A DNA stretch of 64,000 bases from Hepsetus odoe (lineage: Eukaryota > Chordata > Actinopteri > Characiformes > Hepsetidae): the NCBI GenBank assembly GCA_017165825.1, contig CM029380.1, forward strand, positions 20,501,572-20,565,571. The letters run 5' to 3'. The notes beneath the pieces were generated by a model that saw only the letters and a program-made list of their open reading frames with translations, ran no database searches and was not told where the DNA came from. Shown one piece after another: positions 40,168 to 48,746 of this stretch (the stretch's first letter is position 1; each line of letters begins with the position of its first letter). The position numbers and the translations under genes are program-made.

Positions 40168-43100
40168 GAGAGCGGGTGTCAGAGCATGCTCTGCGCGGCA
40201 GGAGAGATTAATCACGGCTGATGGCTGCTATGAGATCTTATTAGCCTCGTCATTTGCGGGAGCTGCAGTGCTCCAGTGTGGTCGGAGAGCAGGCACATTC
40301 AGTGCCACACACCAACCACACACACACACTCACACACACACCCACAGGGGCATGACATACATAACTGTGAATCTGGCACCACCAAAGATCAAAGGCAGCA
40401 AAGACAACTCCCACAATCCCAGCAGATATTAAAGTTGTGTTACAGCCAAAAATAAAAGGTGAAGGCATGTTTGATGTTTTCAGTTTGCTCCTTTTTTGCA
40501 CTATTAATGTACCTAACAGTGAAAACATCACACTCACATCAAACCCTAAGATGTTAAATAATGCCGTGTATACAGGCTTATGTGGTTTCTGCCACTCTAT
40601 GTCTTTGGATTTATGGCCAGGGAAAGAAAAGGGATGCTATAGATGGTCAGAAACCACAGAAGTCTTTGAAATCCACACAGTCTGAAACAAGTTTGGCATT
40701 TGAGATGATCCCCAATGTCAACATGATGAAACTTCCTCTGTATGTCAGTTACATTAGGCTTGTAGTCCTAGGCAAAACTGGGTGGGGGTGGCCTAGTGGT
40801 TAGGGATCAGAAGGTTATAGGTTCGATTCAACCAAGAGTTTACCCTGCGGTACCCTTGAAGAAGGTACCGTCCCCACATTGCTCCTTGGGCACTCCTATG
40901 GCTGCCCAATGCTTCACTTGGGTGGGTTAAATGCAGTGAACTATTCAACAGAAAAAGGTGCAATTATTTTCCCTGACTAAAAGCACATTTGAGTGCTTTT
41001 TCAACTGTAACCCACATGTCTCAGAAAAGGCCTGCTCGTTAGCTGATTTGTTGAAGTATTCAAGGCAGGGGAACTTTATAAGTGGTGAAAACCACAGGCC
41101 CATATCATTTATTATAAAAAAACAGAACTGTGCACCACACCACTTCCATGTGAATATGAACACAATTTAATCTTCCTGTTAAACTGTTATGTTCATTTAG
41201 GTTTTTGGTAAATGTTGGTCTCACCGAGCATAACGCTGGTCTCCCTCACAGCATCGTCGGCAGGCGATCAGCAGGATGGACAGCAGGACCAGTGTACCAC
41301 CCAGGAAAATGGACAAGAGGACCAGCAGCAGGACATAGCCATCCTGCCCCCCGGGGTCAAGGGGGAGCTCCTGAGAAACAATAGGAATGATCGGTCAGGA
41401 TCAATGCATGATTTCACTAAAATGCTTTGTGCCAAAAACACCAGGCTTATTATTTTATATATAAAATACAGAATTTTCAGTAAAATGCTATGAATTATTC
41501 AGAATCAACTAATGTCTAGGTTGTGTAGTTTTGACAGAAGCTTGGGCAACAGTGGCCTAGTGGTTAGGGAGTTGGCCCTGGATTGGAAGATTGTGGGTTT
41601 GATTCCCTCACCAGTAGGTTGCCCTGAGGTACCCTTGAGCAAGGTACTGTACCCTTCACTGCTCCCCAGGTGCTTTCGATAGCTGCCCCCTGCTGTATGG
41701 GTGAAATGCAGAGGTTGAATTTTGTCGTGCTGTGCTGCGTTTCACAATGACAAGAATAGTCACTTTCACATACAGGCTTTTAGGATACGAGGAGTTAAAA
41801 AAGCAATGAAGGTCAATTTTATTTATGTTTGTGAATTTTGCATAATTATATAGACAGGTATTATATAACAGCTAGTCATTCATTGTGGTTTGTTTTGATT
41901 GGCTTCTTTCTTGCTAGCTTTTTTGTAGACAGAAAGAAATGTTCACAGTGGAATAAATTTAAATTTCTATCTGCAAGCATCTGAAGGTCTATTTCTTTTC
42001 CTGGCTTACTTTTTCTTTATAATTTTTTTTAAAGAGAAGGCCAGTATTTAAATGACCAATGGTTGTTTTTATGCCATTCCGTGAAAGCTCCTGGCCCTGG
42101 GGACAGTCACTGAAGACTTTGACTATGACTAAGTGAAAGCATAAGCTGGAGACGGGGGCTTGCCTGCAGCAAGTGCATTAGCTGTGACTGACACTCTGTC
42201 AGACACTTTGCCTGGCCCTGATTGGTTGCTTTGTTTCAGGTAGCTTAGCACTGTAGGCAGACATGCCTGATGAGCCCGAGTTTTGCTTCACAGATTATTT
42301 GCATCATTTACTAATGTCAGGCCAATATGGCAAAAAAAGATTTTTGTTTTAGTAATGTACACCTTTTTAAAGCCCCCTTACAAAAGGTTATTACATTAAA
42401 TCATATGAAAACTTACTTTATTACAATAGTTTGGAAAGTTTTTGACTAAAATGTATCCTTTTAACTCCATAGTTTCAAACACGTCAATGTTTTTCTCAGT
42501 AGATAAATTTCTAATGGGACCATTGATTGGAAATTTACACCAGATGTTGGTAACACCCCAAGTAATCCAAAACAAATAAGTCCATAAATGATCTGTAGTA
42601 AAGTGAAATGATTCAGGGAATAAGTATTTAGTCAGCCAGTCATTTTCTGGGCCACTTGTCCTAATCAGGGTCACAGGGGGGTTGCTGGAGTCCATCCCAG
42701 CTCATACAGGGCAAAGGATGGGGACACACCCTTGACTGGTCGCCAGCCCATCGCAGGGCATGGCACCTTGCGCAAGGGTACCTCAGGGCAACCCACCGGT
42801 AAGTGGTTCGAACCCACAACCTTCCAGTCCGGGGCCAACTCCCTAACCACTAGGCCACCGCTGCCCTGAAATAAGTATTTAACACATGTAAAAAACCAAG
42901 AAGCCATCTGAAATGGTCAGTATTTATAAAGCAATCCTGACAACCTATAAAAGGGTATACTTATTCCTTGTGTCATTCCACTTCACTACATATAACTTAA
43001 TTGATGAATTATTTCTTTTGATTTCTTTGTATGTGTGGATTACATGGGTTGTTACCGTGTACATTTCATGTCAGTAGCCCCATTAGAAATATACTTACTG

Positions 43101-46100
43101 AGAAAAACATTTACGTGTTCAATACTTATTTTCCCTTCTGTATATATGAAAGCAAACTAGTCTCCAAAAGAAACAAAAACATTTTTCATCAATGAATAGA
43201 CACCTGAATCAATTTCTTGACCTTGAGACATTTTAAACAGTAAATGACTTTGTTTTCATCTGTTGAATTATGCTGAAATCAGGAAAATCTAAGGAATTCC
43301 CATTTGAATGTGAAAAATGCAAGCTAAGGTCTAAAAATGAAAAGCATTTAGTCAGCAAAAAAACACAACTTCGGCTAAAGAATCACTTATTAGCAAAACA
43401 ACAGAGGAGTCATCAAAACTCCTTTAAGTCAAGGTTGTTAGAGAATCATTTACTGCAAATGAGGTGAGTAAATGTGAAGAAACTTGTAAGGAGTTGAAAA
43501 AAATAGGTATAAATTCTCAAAAAAATTCTTAATTTGGTATTATACCTTTACATATCATATTAGAGTTCAAAAAATCCTTTAAATTATATTTTTATTTCCA
43601 GAAAACCACACAGGAACACCAGTAGCACCTTCACTTGCATGTTATGGTCCATTTTAAGAGGAATGGGTTTGTTTCACCTAAAAGGACATGTGAAAACTCC
43701 AAGGGGACATTTCTGAGAACGCCAGTCTAATTTTCTGACAGAATGCTGCCCTTCAGGGCAAACCTTCATCACAGATAAAGAACAATTCCAGATCATTCCT
43801 GATAATGCTGCAGAACAACAGACTAGTACGGAAACATAAAGCTTAAGAAGGAGAGCAGGGGTGCTCTCCTTTACATTCATTTACAGCATTTAGCAGACAC
43901 TCTTATCCAGAGCGACTTCCATGTCCTAATTACAGGGACAGTCCCCCTGGAGCAGCTCAGGGTTAAGGGTCTTGCTCAGGGACCCAGTGCTGGTAATGCC
44001 AGAGATGGGATTTGAACCTGGAACCTCTTGAGTCATAGGCAAGCACATTACCACTATACCACCACCACCCATGCCATCCTTTCAGTTTTGAGGAAGATCC
44101 ACTGTCCTTCAATCCAGATCTCAGCCCGGCACCTTGAACCAGCGGTTCATTGCTGATTCTTAAAACTTAGCAAATGGAGTTGGAATGACGCTATTTTCCA
44201 TTTTCAGAGCTTCAAAAGCTTCTTTTGTTTGATCCTGAAACTTGCATTTGCAAAGAGAACGCATGTGCGCGACTCAGGGCGGCTTTGCATGAAAGCCCTT
44301 CTGTTCTGCGTGACAGCGAGTGCTCAGTGTGAGTGGGCAGAGAGAGTGAGGAGGACACAGGTGTGTGTTCTTTTGTTCCGGAGTTGAGTTGTTAAGTGCA
44401 GTGTTCACTGCTCTAAAGGGGGAGCAGGAGGTCTGCAGCGGCGCAGATCCAGACCACTGACACCAGCACAATACACAAGGCTTCTTTCTGAAAGAGATCA
44501 AAGCCCACACGACACATCTTTTCTCGCCACCTGTTTAATTGTCATCTGCGCCCCGTCGATGTAAAGAAGCGATCAATAAAAGAGAAAGACTATCCCATTT
44601 GGCCACAGATATGATACCTTACAATTACCTACGCCTGCCTCTATTCACTGCCAGTGCAGAATATACCACCAATTATCCTATACTACTCTTAATAGGTCTA
44701 TATTTTAACTGTCCCTATCATTGTGGGTACTGTCCTTTTTGAGGAGCCTATACTCGATCATGTTATTATCTTAATATTAATCTTGGCCCACATTATTTCT
44801 ATACTCGATTTGGGCTGGTGTGTTCTTCATTATGGCTATAACCCCCAATTATTTTCTGCAAAATATGAAAATGGAAAATAATCTTCCAGTCTTTTAACAA
44901 AGGGAAATACACACTCATCTGTTTGGCTTTAGATTTGCTGAGTGACACTCCGATTTGAAAGCTTAAGGTTTCATTACATGTCATTAGTTTCCCTGAAACA
45001 TACAGGGAGGGCAGATCGACTGTGCCCTTAAAAAATACCCACAAGAGACATTTTAGAGGCTGTGAGCGAACTGTCACCTTTGAATATGACGGTTGCCATC
45101 AAGGTACACAAAAATAAATTTGGAATCCTTTGTCTGTTCACCAGGGTCACCATATGGTAATGGCACATCTGAATCTCAGAATATGTCAGTCATTAAAAAG
45201 GATATAAACAGTGAAAAATGATGTGTCACTGATACTAAACCATAACATTTTGACAATTAAATGAGCAACAAAAAAAAAGAGTTTAATATCTGAAATATGA
45301 TTTATTATGGAATAGATGTGTTGAGGGCTCATTTCAAAACCCCCTGAATTAATTATGCTTTTCCAAATACCTTGGTTATATCTGTATCTCTAAACAAAGT
45401 TGGAAAACCTTGTTTTTGGTCAATTTTCATAAATAATTTTTCAGTTATTCCTTTAATTTAAATTTTTGTTCCAATTAAAGGTTTGTTCCGGTATCAGACC
45501 TAATGATATGCCTTTGCCTTGAGGTACCCCTGAGCAAGGTACCGTCCACTGCTGCACAGTGTTTGTGTGCATGGGTTAAAAGCAGAGGTCCAATTTCATT
45601 GAGGTTCATGGTGTGCAGTGCTGTGACCCTGCAATGACAAGGGTTGTCACTTTCACTTTAAATGCAAACCCACTGCTGATGCAGGTGTTAAATTGCATGC
45701 ACACATATTTTAGTATGTGAAAGTGACTATTCTTGTCATTGCGAGGTCACAGCACACAGTGAACCACAATAAAATTGGACCTCTGCATTTAACCCATGCA
45801 AACACTGTGCAGCAGGGGGCAGCTATGAAAGTGCCCAGGGAGCAGTTATGGGGATGGTACCTTGCTCAATTGTACCTCAGGGCAACCTGCTGGTAAGGGG
45901 TTTGAACCCACAGATCCTGTGGCCAATACCCTAACCACTAGGGCACGACTGCCCCACCACTATATCAACAGAATTTCAGTGGCAATAGAATGTGATCTTT
46001 AGCAAGATTTCTTCATGATGTTTAATAAAATGTGATCATGTATTAAGATGTATTAAAAAGGTATGGTTTTTATTTTAAAAAGTCCCTGTGATTGCAGTAC

Positions 46101-47458
46101 AGGTCCATCACTTTTGCCACTGACAAAATTAAAAAGACTGATTCAGCACTGGTTCTCTATCATGAATCTATAAAAGCCAGCAAGGAAACAGTGGATTGCT
46201 CATCATTAACCTTCTGCGCCCTGGGCAACACAGGAGAAATAAGAAATGGGGGGGGGGGGGGGGGCACAATAGCTTCACATGTTAATTTAAAATGAAAAGT
46301 AATTTGCTACTGAAAATGAAAAAGGTTTGGCTTTTCAAGCACAGAACTAAGCACTACTTTCTTTGTGAGAACTAACTTACACTGTTTGTAGTCTGTACCT
46401 GAAAACCAGACCAATCCTCCAAGTTCAAATCAGATCAGTCAATGCTTTGAAGCTCCTGTACTGAGGGTGTTCTTGGTTGCAAGGCAAAGCTAAACAGTTG
46501 TTGATCAAGGAGATGAAGTGCAGGGTGATGAAAGCAGTGATGAAGCCTAGAAATAAGGTGTCTGGTGAAATATATCAGAATTCGGACAATAAGGAGGGAG
46601 AAAAGGACCTATACCGAGTGGCTAGACAGAGCGACAGAGCTGGGAAAGAAGCAGTGGAGATGTAGAGATATGCTCTAGAGAGGAGAGGAATAAAAGTGAG
46701 TAGGATAGACAGAATACATGAGTGTGAACGAAAGGGAGGAAAGTGGAGTGGTTAGGATGCAGGGAGTGGAGGTGACAAAGGTAAAGGAGTTTAAATACTT
46801 GGGATCAACAGTTCAGAGTAACGGCGAGAGTGGAGGAGAGGTGAAGAAGAAAGTGCAGGCAGATTGGAATGGCTGGAGAAGAGTGGCAGGAGTGAACTGT
46901 GACAGGCGGTTACCAGCAAGAGTGAAAGGTTTACAGTACGGTAGTGAGACCAGCAATGCTTTACGGGTTGGAGACAGTGGCGCTGACAAAAACACAGAGC
47001 TGGAGGTGGCAGTTAAGGTTGCTAAGATTTTCACGGGTGTGACAAGGAAGGACAGGAGAAGGATGTTGAAGATGGAACTGTCTGGAAGAGGATTGGAGGA
47101 AATGGAAATGGATGATTTGCTGTGGCATCCCCTAAACAGGAGCGGTTGAAAGAAGAAGAAGAAGCTTGTCTGTGCAGAGAGCTCACTTTGAATGAAGAAA
47201 TTTCTCGTGGGCAGGGCTTAATCTGTTTAGATCAGGCTGAGAATTCAATTACTGAGAACACAGAACAGGATATTTTCTATTTGCATGTCTGGAGATACAT
47301 GCAGAGGGAGACTGGAGCTAATGAAAGAGAACAGTGTAGGAAGAAGAGCAAAAGAGAAAGAGAGAGAGAGAGCGAGAGAGAGAGAGAGAGAGAGGGTGAT
47401 GTATACTTACTGTGGGGCTTTCTGTTAGGTTTTTCCAGACGGCAGACTCATTTCTCAT
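28575..47458 (-). CDS. cbarp: cbarp: voltage-gated calcium channel beta-subunit-associated regulatory protein (whole spliced CDS)
   Basis: The CDS is the complement of 47411-47458, 41225-41370, 39347-39408, 38001-38163, 37149-37320, 36099-36251, 34708-34921, 30610-30799 and 28575-30039: 2613 nt, 870 residues plus stop. All eight introns have GT/AG ends and matching phases. The protein has a short extracellular N-terminus with NxS/T sequons at N3 and N10, one membrane helix at about 28-52, a CRRCC juxtamembrane cluster, then a long cytosolic tail. Blocks recalled from mammalian CBARP are DAETERFLST (104-113), RRVSFNEAALF (118-128), YTLTEGDFHHLKNARLTHLH (141-160), LRRHASLEGASPYFK (287-301), LLQMDSGYASIE (522-533) and DYSIDEKTDALFHEFLRHDP (633-652). 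In mammals the protein binds Cav-beta through two cytosolic regions, dampens high-voltage-activated calcium current and limits exocytosis in neurons and endocrine cells. At 870 residues it is longer than human (about 705, from memory). Identity rests on block similarity and synteny with atp5f1d. The first coding exon is the least certain part. Confidence 0.92.
30040..30609 (-). other. cbarp: cbarp intron 8 (570 bp)
   Basis: Donor GTATCT, acceptor TTCTTCTGCAG. No repeat or RNA gene recognised inside. Confidence 0.9.
30610..30799 (-). CDS. cbarp: cbarp coding exon 8
   Basis: This 190-nt exon sits between CATCTCACAG and CTCGGCAG|GTATCT. It completes G320 and encodes residues 321-382 plus part of R383. 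It starts SPKRRPFQRQRAASES, continues with IDLIQYIARTKDMAY and ends in a Pro/Ser-rich stretch. Human CBARP has SPKRHHFQRQRAASES and DFIQYIARAGD at the same place (from memory). The frame differs from longer overlapping ORFs on this strand, which are not coding. Confidence 0.93.
31639..32523 (+). pseudogene. Decayed Tc1/mariner transposon in cbarp intron 7
   Basis: The ends match as inverted repeats (TACAATGTTCAGCCAAAACA on the left, TGTTATGGCTGATTGGTGTA on the right). The interior is colinear with a fish Tc1-type transposase gene: traces include GGACATGAACACCCAAGGCT, AACCTAAACATTGTTGCAGA and CAACAGGATAATGACATGCA. The frame is broken by many indels and stops; it is about 885 bp against roughly 1.2-1.6 kb for intact elements. 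It cannot encode an active enzyme. Confidence 0.8.
32524..33808 (+). repeat. Tandem unit A: flank plus Tc1 3' end
   Basis: Begins right after the Tc1 right end. It holds about 1 kb of unrecognised DNA and ends with a second Tc1 right-end fragment (about 33575-33808, ending TGTTATGGCTGATTGGTGTA). Confidence 0.75.
33809..34432 (+). repeat. Tandem unit B: shortened copy of unit A
   Basis: Matches unit A at a spacing of about 1.28 kb (shared AGCTTAATGACAAGCCAGGA at both) with an internal deletion. It ends with a third, more decayed Tc1 right end (about 34330-34432). Confidence 0.75.
34708..34921 (-). CDS. cbarp: cbarp coding exon 7 (LRRHASLEGASPYFK block)
   Basis: This 214-nt exon sits between CTTGCTCAG and CCAGAG|GTACAA. 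It encodes residues 249-319 plus one nucleotide of G320. The segment LQFFTKLRRHASLEGASPYF and the following KIKRWKFDSSQRASSLDTR are nearly the same as recalled human CBARP. RRHAS is a PKA-type site pattern. Its tail continues directly into exon 8 (GSPKRRPFQRQRAASES), confirming the junction. Confidence 0.95.
35058..35165 (+). mobile_element. Possible tRNA-derived SINE fragment
   Basis: An A-box-like GGTGGTTGTCTAATGA and B-box-like CAGGTTCAAATCCC are correctly spaced. Family not recognised. Confidence 0.4.
35166..36098 (-). other. cbarp: Remainder of cbarp intron 6
   Basis: No gene recognised. Two diverged tandem segments (CTAAACCCATCCCATATCC and TTAAATCCATCCCATATCC) repeat at about 35478 and 35583. 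Confidence 0.6.
36099..36251 (-). CDS. cbarp: cbarp coding exon 6
   Basis: This 153-nt (51-codon), phase-0 exon sits between TTTTTGTAG and AACCTG|GTGTGT and encodes residues 198-248. PSSALPGDALNSTVD matches PSSALPGDPYNSA recalled from human. The remainder is Pro/Ser-rich and probably disordered. The reading frame stays open across the donor for 16 more codons before a stop, so the exact 3' border relies on the GTGTGT donor and on phase agreement with exon 7. Confidence 0.85.
37149..37320 (-). CDS. cbarp: cbarp coding exon 5 (YTLTEGDFHHLKNARLTHLH block)
   Basis: This 172-nt exon sits between CTGACCTCAG and TTCCAG|GTGACA, entering at R140 and leaving in phase 0 after Q197. It encodes the YTLTEGDFHHLKNARLTHLH block, then LKIVTIHECESSE, both very close to the mammalian protein. 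This is part of the membrane-proximal cytosolic region thought to contact Cav-beta. The 3' half is Ser/Thr-rich and diverged. Confidence 0.95.
37600..37895. repeat. Polypyrimidine tract in cbarp intron 4
   Basis: Nearly 300 bp of C/T-rich plus strand ending in (CT)n, so purine-rich on the cbarp sense strand. It begins about 100 bp from the exon 4 donor. Confidence 0.85.
38001..38163 (-). CDS. cbarp: cbarp coding exon 4 (RRVSFNEAALF block)
   Basis: This 163-nt exon sits between CCTGTGCAG and CGAAG|GTCAGC. It completes E86 and encodes residues 87-139 plus part of R140. It carries DAETERFLST, then GRRVSFNEAALFDQGKKTQE, one of the most conserved cytosolic blocks of CBARP. RVSF (119-122) fits the RVxF docking motif of protein phosphatase 1, and RRVS is a basophilic (PKA-type) phosphosite pattern. 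Confidence 0.95.
38557..38840. repeat. Fish DNA-transposon-like repeat fragment
   Basis: Begins ACAGTACTGTGAAAAAGTC, the kind of end seen in abundant teleost non-autonomous elements. Class from memory. Confidence 0.35.
38863..39085 (+). mobile_element. SINE family A, plus orientation
   Basis: Head GCAGCAGTGGCCTAGTG, B box GGGTTTGAATCCC, tail TTTCACAATGACAATTATTC. Antisense to cbarp, in intron 3. Confidence 0.75.
39347..39408 (-). CDS. cbarp: cbarp coding exon 3
   Basis: This 62-nt exon sits between CTGCTTCAG and CATG|GTATGA. It completes R65, encodes TSDDPEKNTASYLEESQPVH (66-85) and leaves 1 nt. It corresponds to the human juxtamembrane stretch with EKTTTTYLD. It is too short to stand out as an ORF and was found from phase and splice sites between the transmembrane exon and exon 4. 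Confidence 0.88.
39928..39973. repeat. (AAAT)n microsatellite
   Basis: About 11 tetranucleotide units with one AATA interruption. Confidence 0.95.
40121..40162. repeat. (TG)n microsatellite
   Basis: 21 perfect TG units. A separate (CA)-rich run lies 150 bp away (40308-40345) in the opposite sense. Confidence 0.95.
40781..40939 (+). mobile_element. SINE family A, shortened, plus orientation
   Basis: GGTGGCCTAGTGGTTAGGGA, GGTTCGATTC, GGTTAAATGCAG. The tail is missing. Confidence 0.75.
41225..41370 (-). CDS. cbarp: cbarp coding exon 2 (transmembrane exon)
   Basis: This 146-nt exon lies between TTTCTCAG and CG|GTGAGA, entering in phase 0 and leaving 2 nt. It encodes residues 17-64 plus part of R65. 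A polar stretch is followed by a roughly 25-residue hydrophobic helix starting YVLLLVLLSIFLGGTLVLLS, then IACRRCCEGDQRYAR. The helix with its internal GGTL and the basic/cysteine-rich stop-transfer cluster match the CBARP membrane segment and set N-out/C-in topology by the positive-inside rule. Confidence 0.93.
41542..41770 (+). mobile_element. SINE family A, full length, plus orientation
   Basis: Head AGTGGCCTAGTGGTTAGGGA, B box GGGTTTGATTCCC, tail CAATGACAAGAATAGTCACT. It lies 170 bp upstream (on the cbarp strand) of the transmembrane exon acceptor. Confidence 0.8.
42400..43145. mobile_element. Tc1/mariner-related repeat interrupted by a SINE
   Basis: The right end, CAATACTTATTTTCCC followed by TTCTGTATA, is typical of a fish Tc1-like end. 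The sequence either side of the SINE at 42631-42869 is continuous with it. The left border is uncertain. No coding potential. Confidence 0.45.
42619..42881 (-). mobile_element. Chimeric SINE (family A head, family C tail) with 12-bp target-site duplication
   Basis: The element is 42631-42869, flanked by AATAAGTATTTA at 42619-42630 and 42870-42881. On the minus strand it starts as family A (GGTGGCCTAGTGGTTAGGGA, B box GGTTCGAACC), then switches near 42758 to the family C 3' part (TGCCCTGCGATGGGCTGGCG) and ends with its L2-like tail. Confidence 0.85.
43870..44071 (-). mobile_element. SINE family B, minus orientation
   Basis: CAGCATTTAGCAGACACTCT on plus; tRNA-like head GGTGGTATAGTGGTAATGTG on minus. 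Confidence 0.8.
44075..45505. other. Unannotated part of cbarp intron 1
   Basis: No repeat or exon recognised. Short chance ORFs only. Confidence 0.5.
45510..45659 (+). mobile_element. SINE family A, 5'-truncated
   Basis: From TGCCTTGAGGTACCCCTGAG to GGTTGTCACTTTCAC. Part of the middle (GCTCCCCGGG region) is deleted. Confidence 0.7.
45717..45955 (-). mobile_element. SINE family A, minus orientation
   Basis: Tail AAGTGACTATTCTTGTCATT on plus, head TGCCCTAGTGGTTAGGGTAT on minus. 60 bp from the previous copy, in the opposite orientation. Confidence 0.75.
46248..46264. repeat. Poly(G) run
   Basis: 17 consecutive G on the plus strand; the exact length may be a sequencing artefact. Confidence 0.8.
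46470..47163 (+). pseudogene. RTE-like non-LTR retrotransposon 3' end (reverse transcriptase fragment)
   Basis: Two broken reading frames (46477-46665 and 46718-47149) resemble the C-terminal part of fish RTE-type reverse transcriptases: GEIYQNSDNKEGEKDLYRVA, then VKEFKYLGSTVQSNGESGGE and CDRRLPARVKG. The 3' end is GCTGTGGCATCCCCTAAAC followed by an (AAG)n tail. The element is 5'-truncated and mutated, so inactive. It lies antisense to cbarp in intron 1. Confidence 0.8.
47352..47394. repeat. (GA)n microsatellite next to cbarp exon 1
   Basis: About 21 GA units with a CG interruption, starting 17 bp after the cbarp exon 1 donor on the minus strand. Confidence 0.9.
47411..47458 (-). CDS. cbarp: cbarp coding exon 1 (extracellular N-terminus)
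   Basis: This exon encodes 16 residues, MRNESAVWKNLTESPT, and ends in phase 0 at a near-perfect donor, ACA|GTAAGT. A likely acceptor with a pyrimidine tract (TGCCACCTCAG) lies just upstream, so the exon would run 47411-47483 with 25 nt of 5' UTR. The ATG has A at -3. Joined to the next exon it gives a W-x-N-x-T...PT pattern before the membrane helix, resembling the human N-terminus (WDNATGRPT, from memory). An in-frame ATG further upstream at 47534-47536 would add 26 residues if the acceptor is not used. No ORF-length evidence is possible at this size, so the call rests on splice signals, phase and similarity. Confidence 0.72.
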
Positions 47459-48540
47459 GGTCCAGGCCAGCGAGTGTGTCCCCCTGAGGTGGCAGCCAGA
47501 AGGAACACTATGAAGATGTTTCCAGTTCTCCAACATGGCTCAAAGTAAAATATCATTTCAGAACTGATTACAGATTTTAACCCTTTACCACTAACTAGCC
47601 AAGACATGCTTTGAGTTTGCAAGTCATGCTTCAGGTTTACTTCAGTTTAGTGCTACAGAGACTCATGTCAGTTGAGTGATCACGCCAGTTAACATCATGA
47701 TAACTCAAAAACAAAATCATGATAGCTCAAAACAAAAGTACTGATGATTTTAGCAACAAACATGGCTTTGTGCGTTCCATTTTCAAAGGTTACTTATAAC
47801 ATACAGTGTCAGAAACAACTTAAGCATGAGTTTACATCACAGTTAGATGTGGTTTGAGATAAGTGCGTGATGAAGCTTTCATTGCTTACTGGCTGCATTT
47901 ACTTCAGCACCAACCTGAGAAACAAACTTACAGTAAAAGCTTTTGATTAATCGAGTACAACTGGGATTTTTCAGCCAAGGCCTGCAGTTTCTATTAAGAC
48001 TTCTTATCTATAATTTTTTTTCTACCTCTATATAACATGGCTCAAAGTGGGAGACCATCTTACGAGTTCCTAATACACATGGATAATCATGAGGGGCTCA
48101 TAGAGCATCGCAGTGGCACTTTACAGCCATGATCTCAATAACATGCAAAAGAAAAGACTCAAAGGAACCAACAGCTCCAACCAATTCAGCCTTAAACATT
48201 CTGCCTAATCCCTTTAAAGTCCTGCTCTTCGTTTTCTCCGTATAATAAGGTGATGGTTCCAGCAGCTGAGGCCCAGCAGCATGAGCTCTGTCTCTGATAA
48301 TGCCATTAATGCTGCAGCTCCAGCCTAAACCACACATCCCATTCTCTGTCTTCTCTCCTTCTCTGACTCCCACTCTCTCCATCTTTCTACCCACACACAC
48401 ACCCACACACAGACAGTCAGACGCACATACACTCACCCTCCAAGCAGCTCCACTCATATAGCAGGGAAAAGGCAGCATGCAGAGGGATGTGTGTACCGTC
48501 CCTGTTCCTTCAATGCTGAGATGATGTCTGAAGTCAGAAA

Positions 48541-48620
48541 GTGTGTGTGTCTGTGTGTGTGAGTTAGTGCATGCAAGTTGAGCAGTGTTGTGTGTGTGCG
48601 TGTGTGTGTGTGTGTGTGTC
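48541..48620. repeat. (GT)n-rich microsatellite
   Basis: Two TG blocks separated by a 40-bp spacer. Confidence 0.9.
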
Positions 48621-48702
48621 GCTGCAAAACCCTCAGTTCCTGCTGCATACTCAGCCAGCCTCTGCCCACCCACCTGGTCATAGAGCCTCATAACAGCTCA
48701 AC

Positions 48703-48705
<3 letters not shown>

Positions 48706-48744
<39 letters not shown>
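48706..48744. repeat. (TC)n microsatellite
   Basis: About 19 TC units. Confidence 0.95.

Positions 48745-48746
<2 letters not shown>

Noticed and set aside
43590..43652. Minus-strand short ORF starting MDHNMQVKVLLVFLCGFLE, resembling a signal peptide, considered as an alternative cbarp first exon
   Set aside because: No usable donor in phase follows it. The 47411-47458 exon has a perfect donor, correct phase and a better match to the mammalian N-terminus.
47903..47911. TTCAGCACC, half of an RE1/REST site upstream of a neuronal gene
   Set aside because: The second half-site is absent, so it is not a credible REST element.
48098..48691. 197-codon minus-strand ORF upstream of cbarp exon 1
   Set aside because: About a third of it is microsatellite-derived Thr-His repeats. 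The rest matches nothing known, and the frame crosses donor-like sites.
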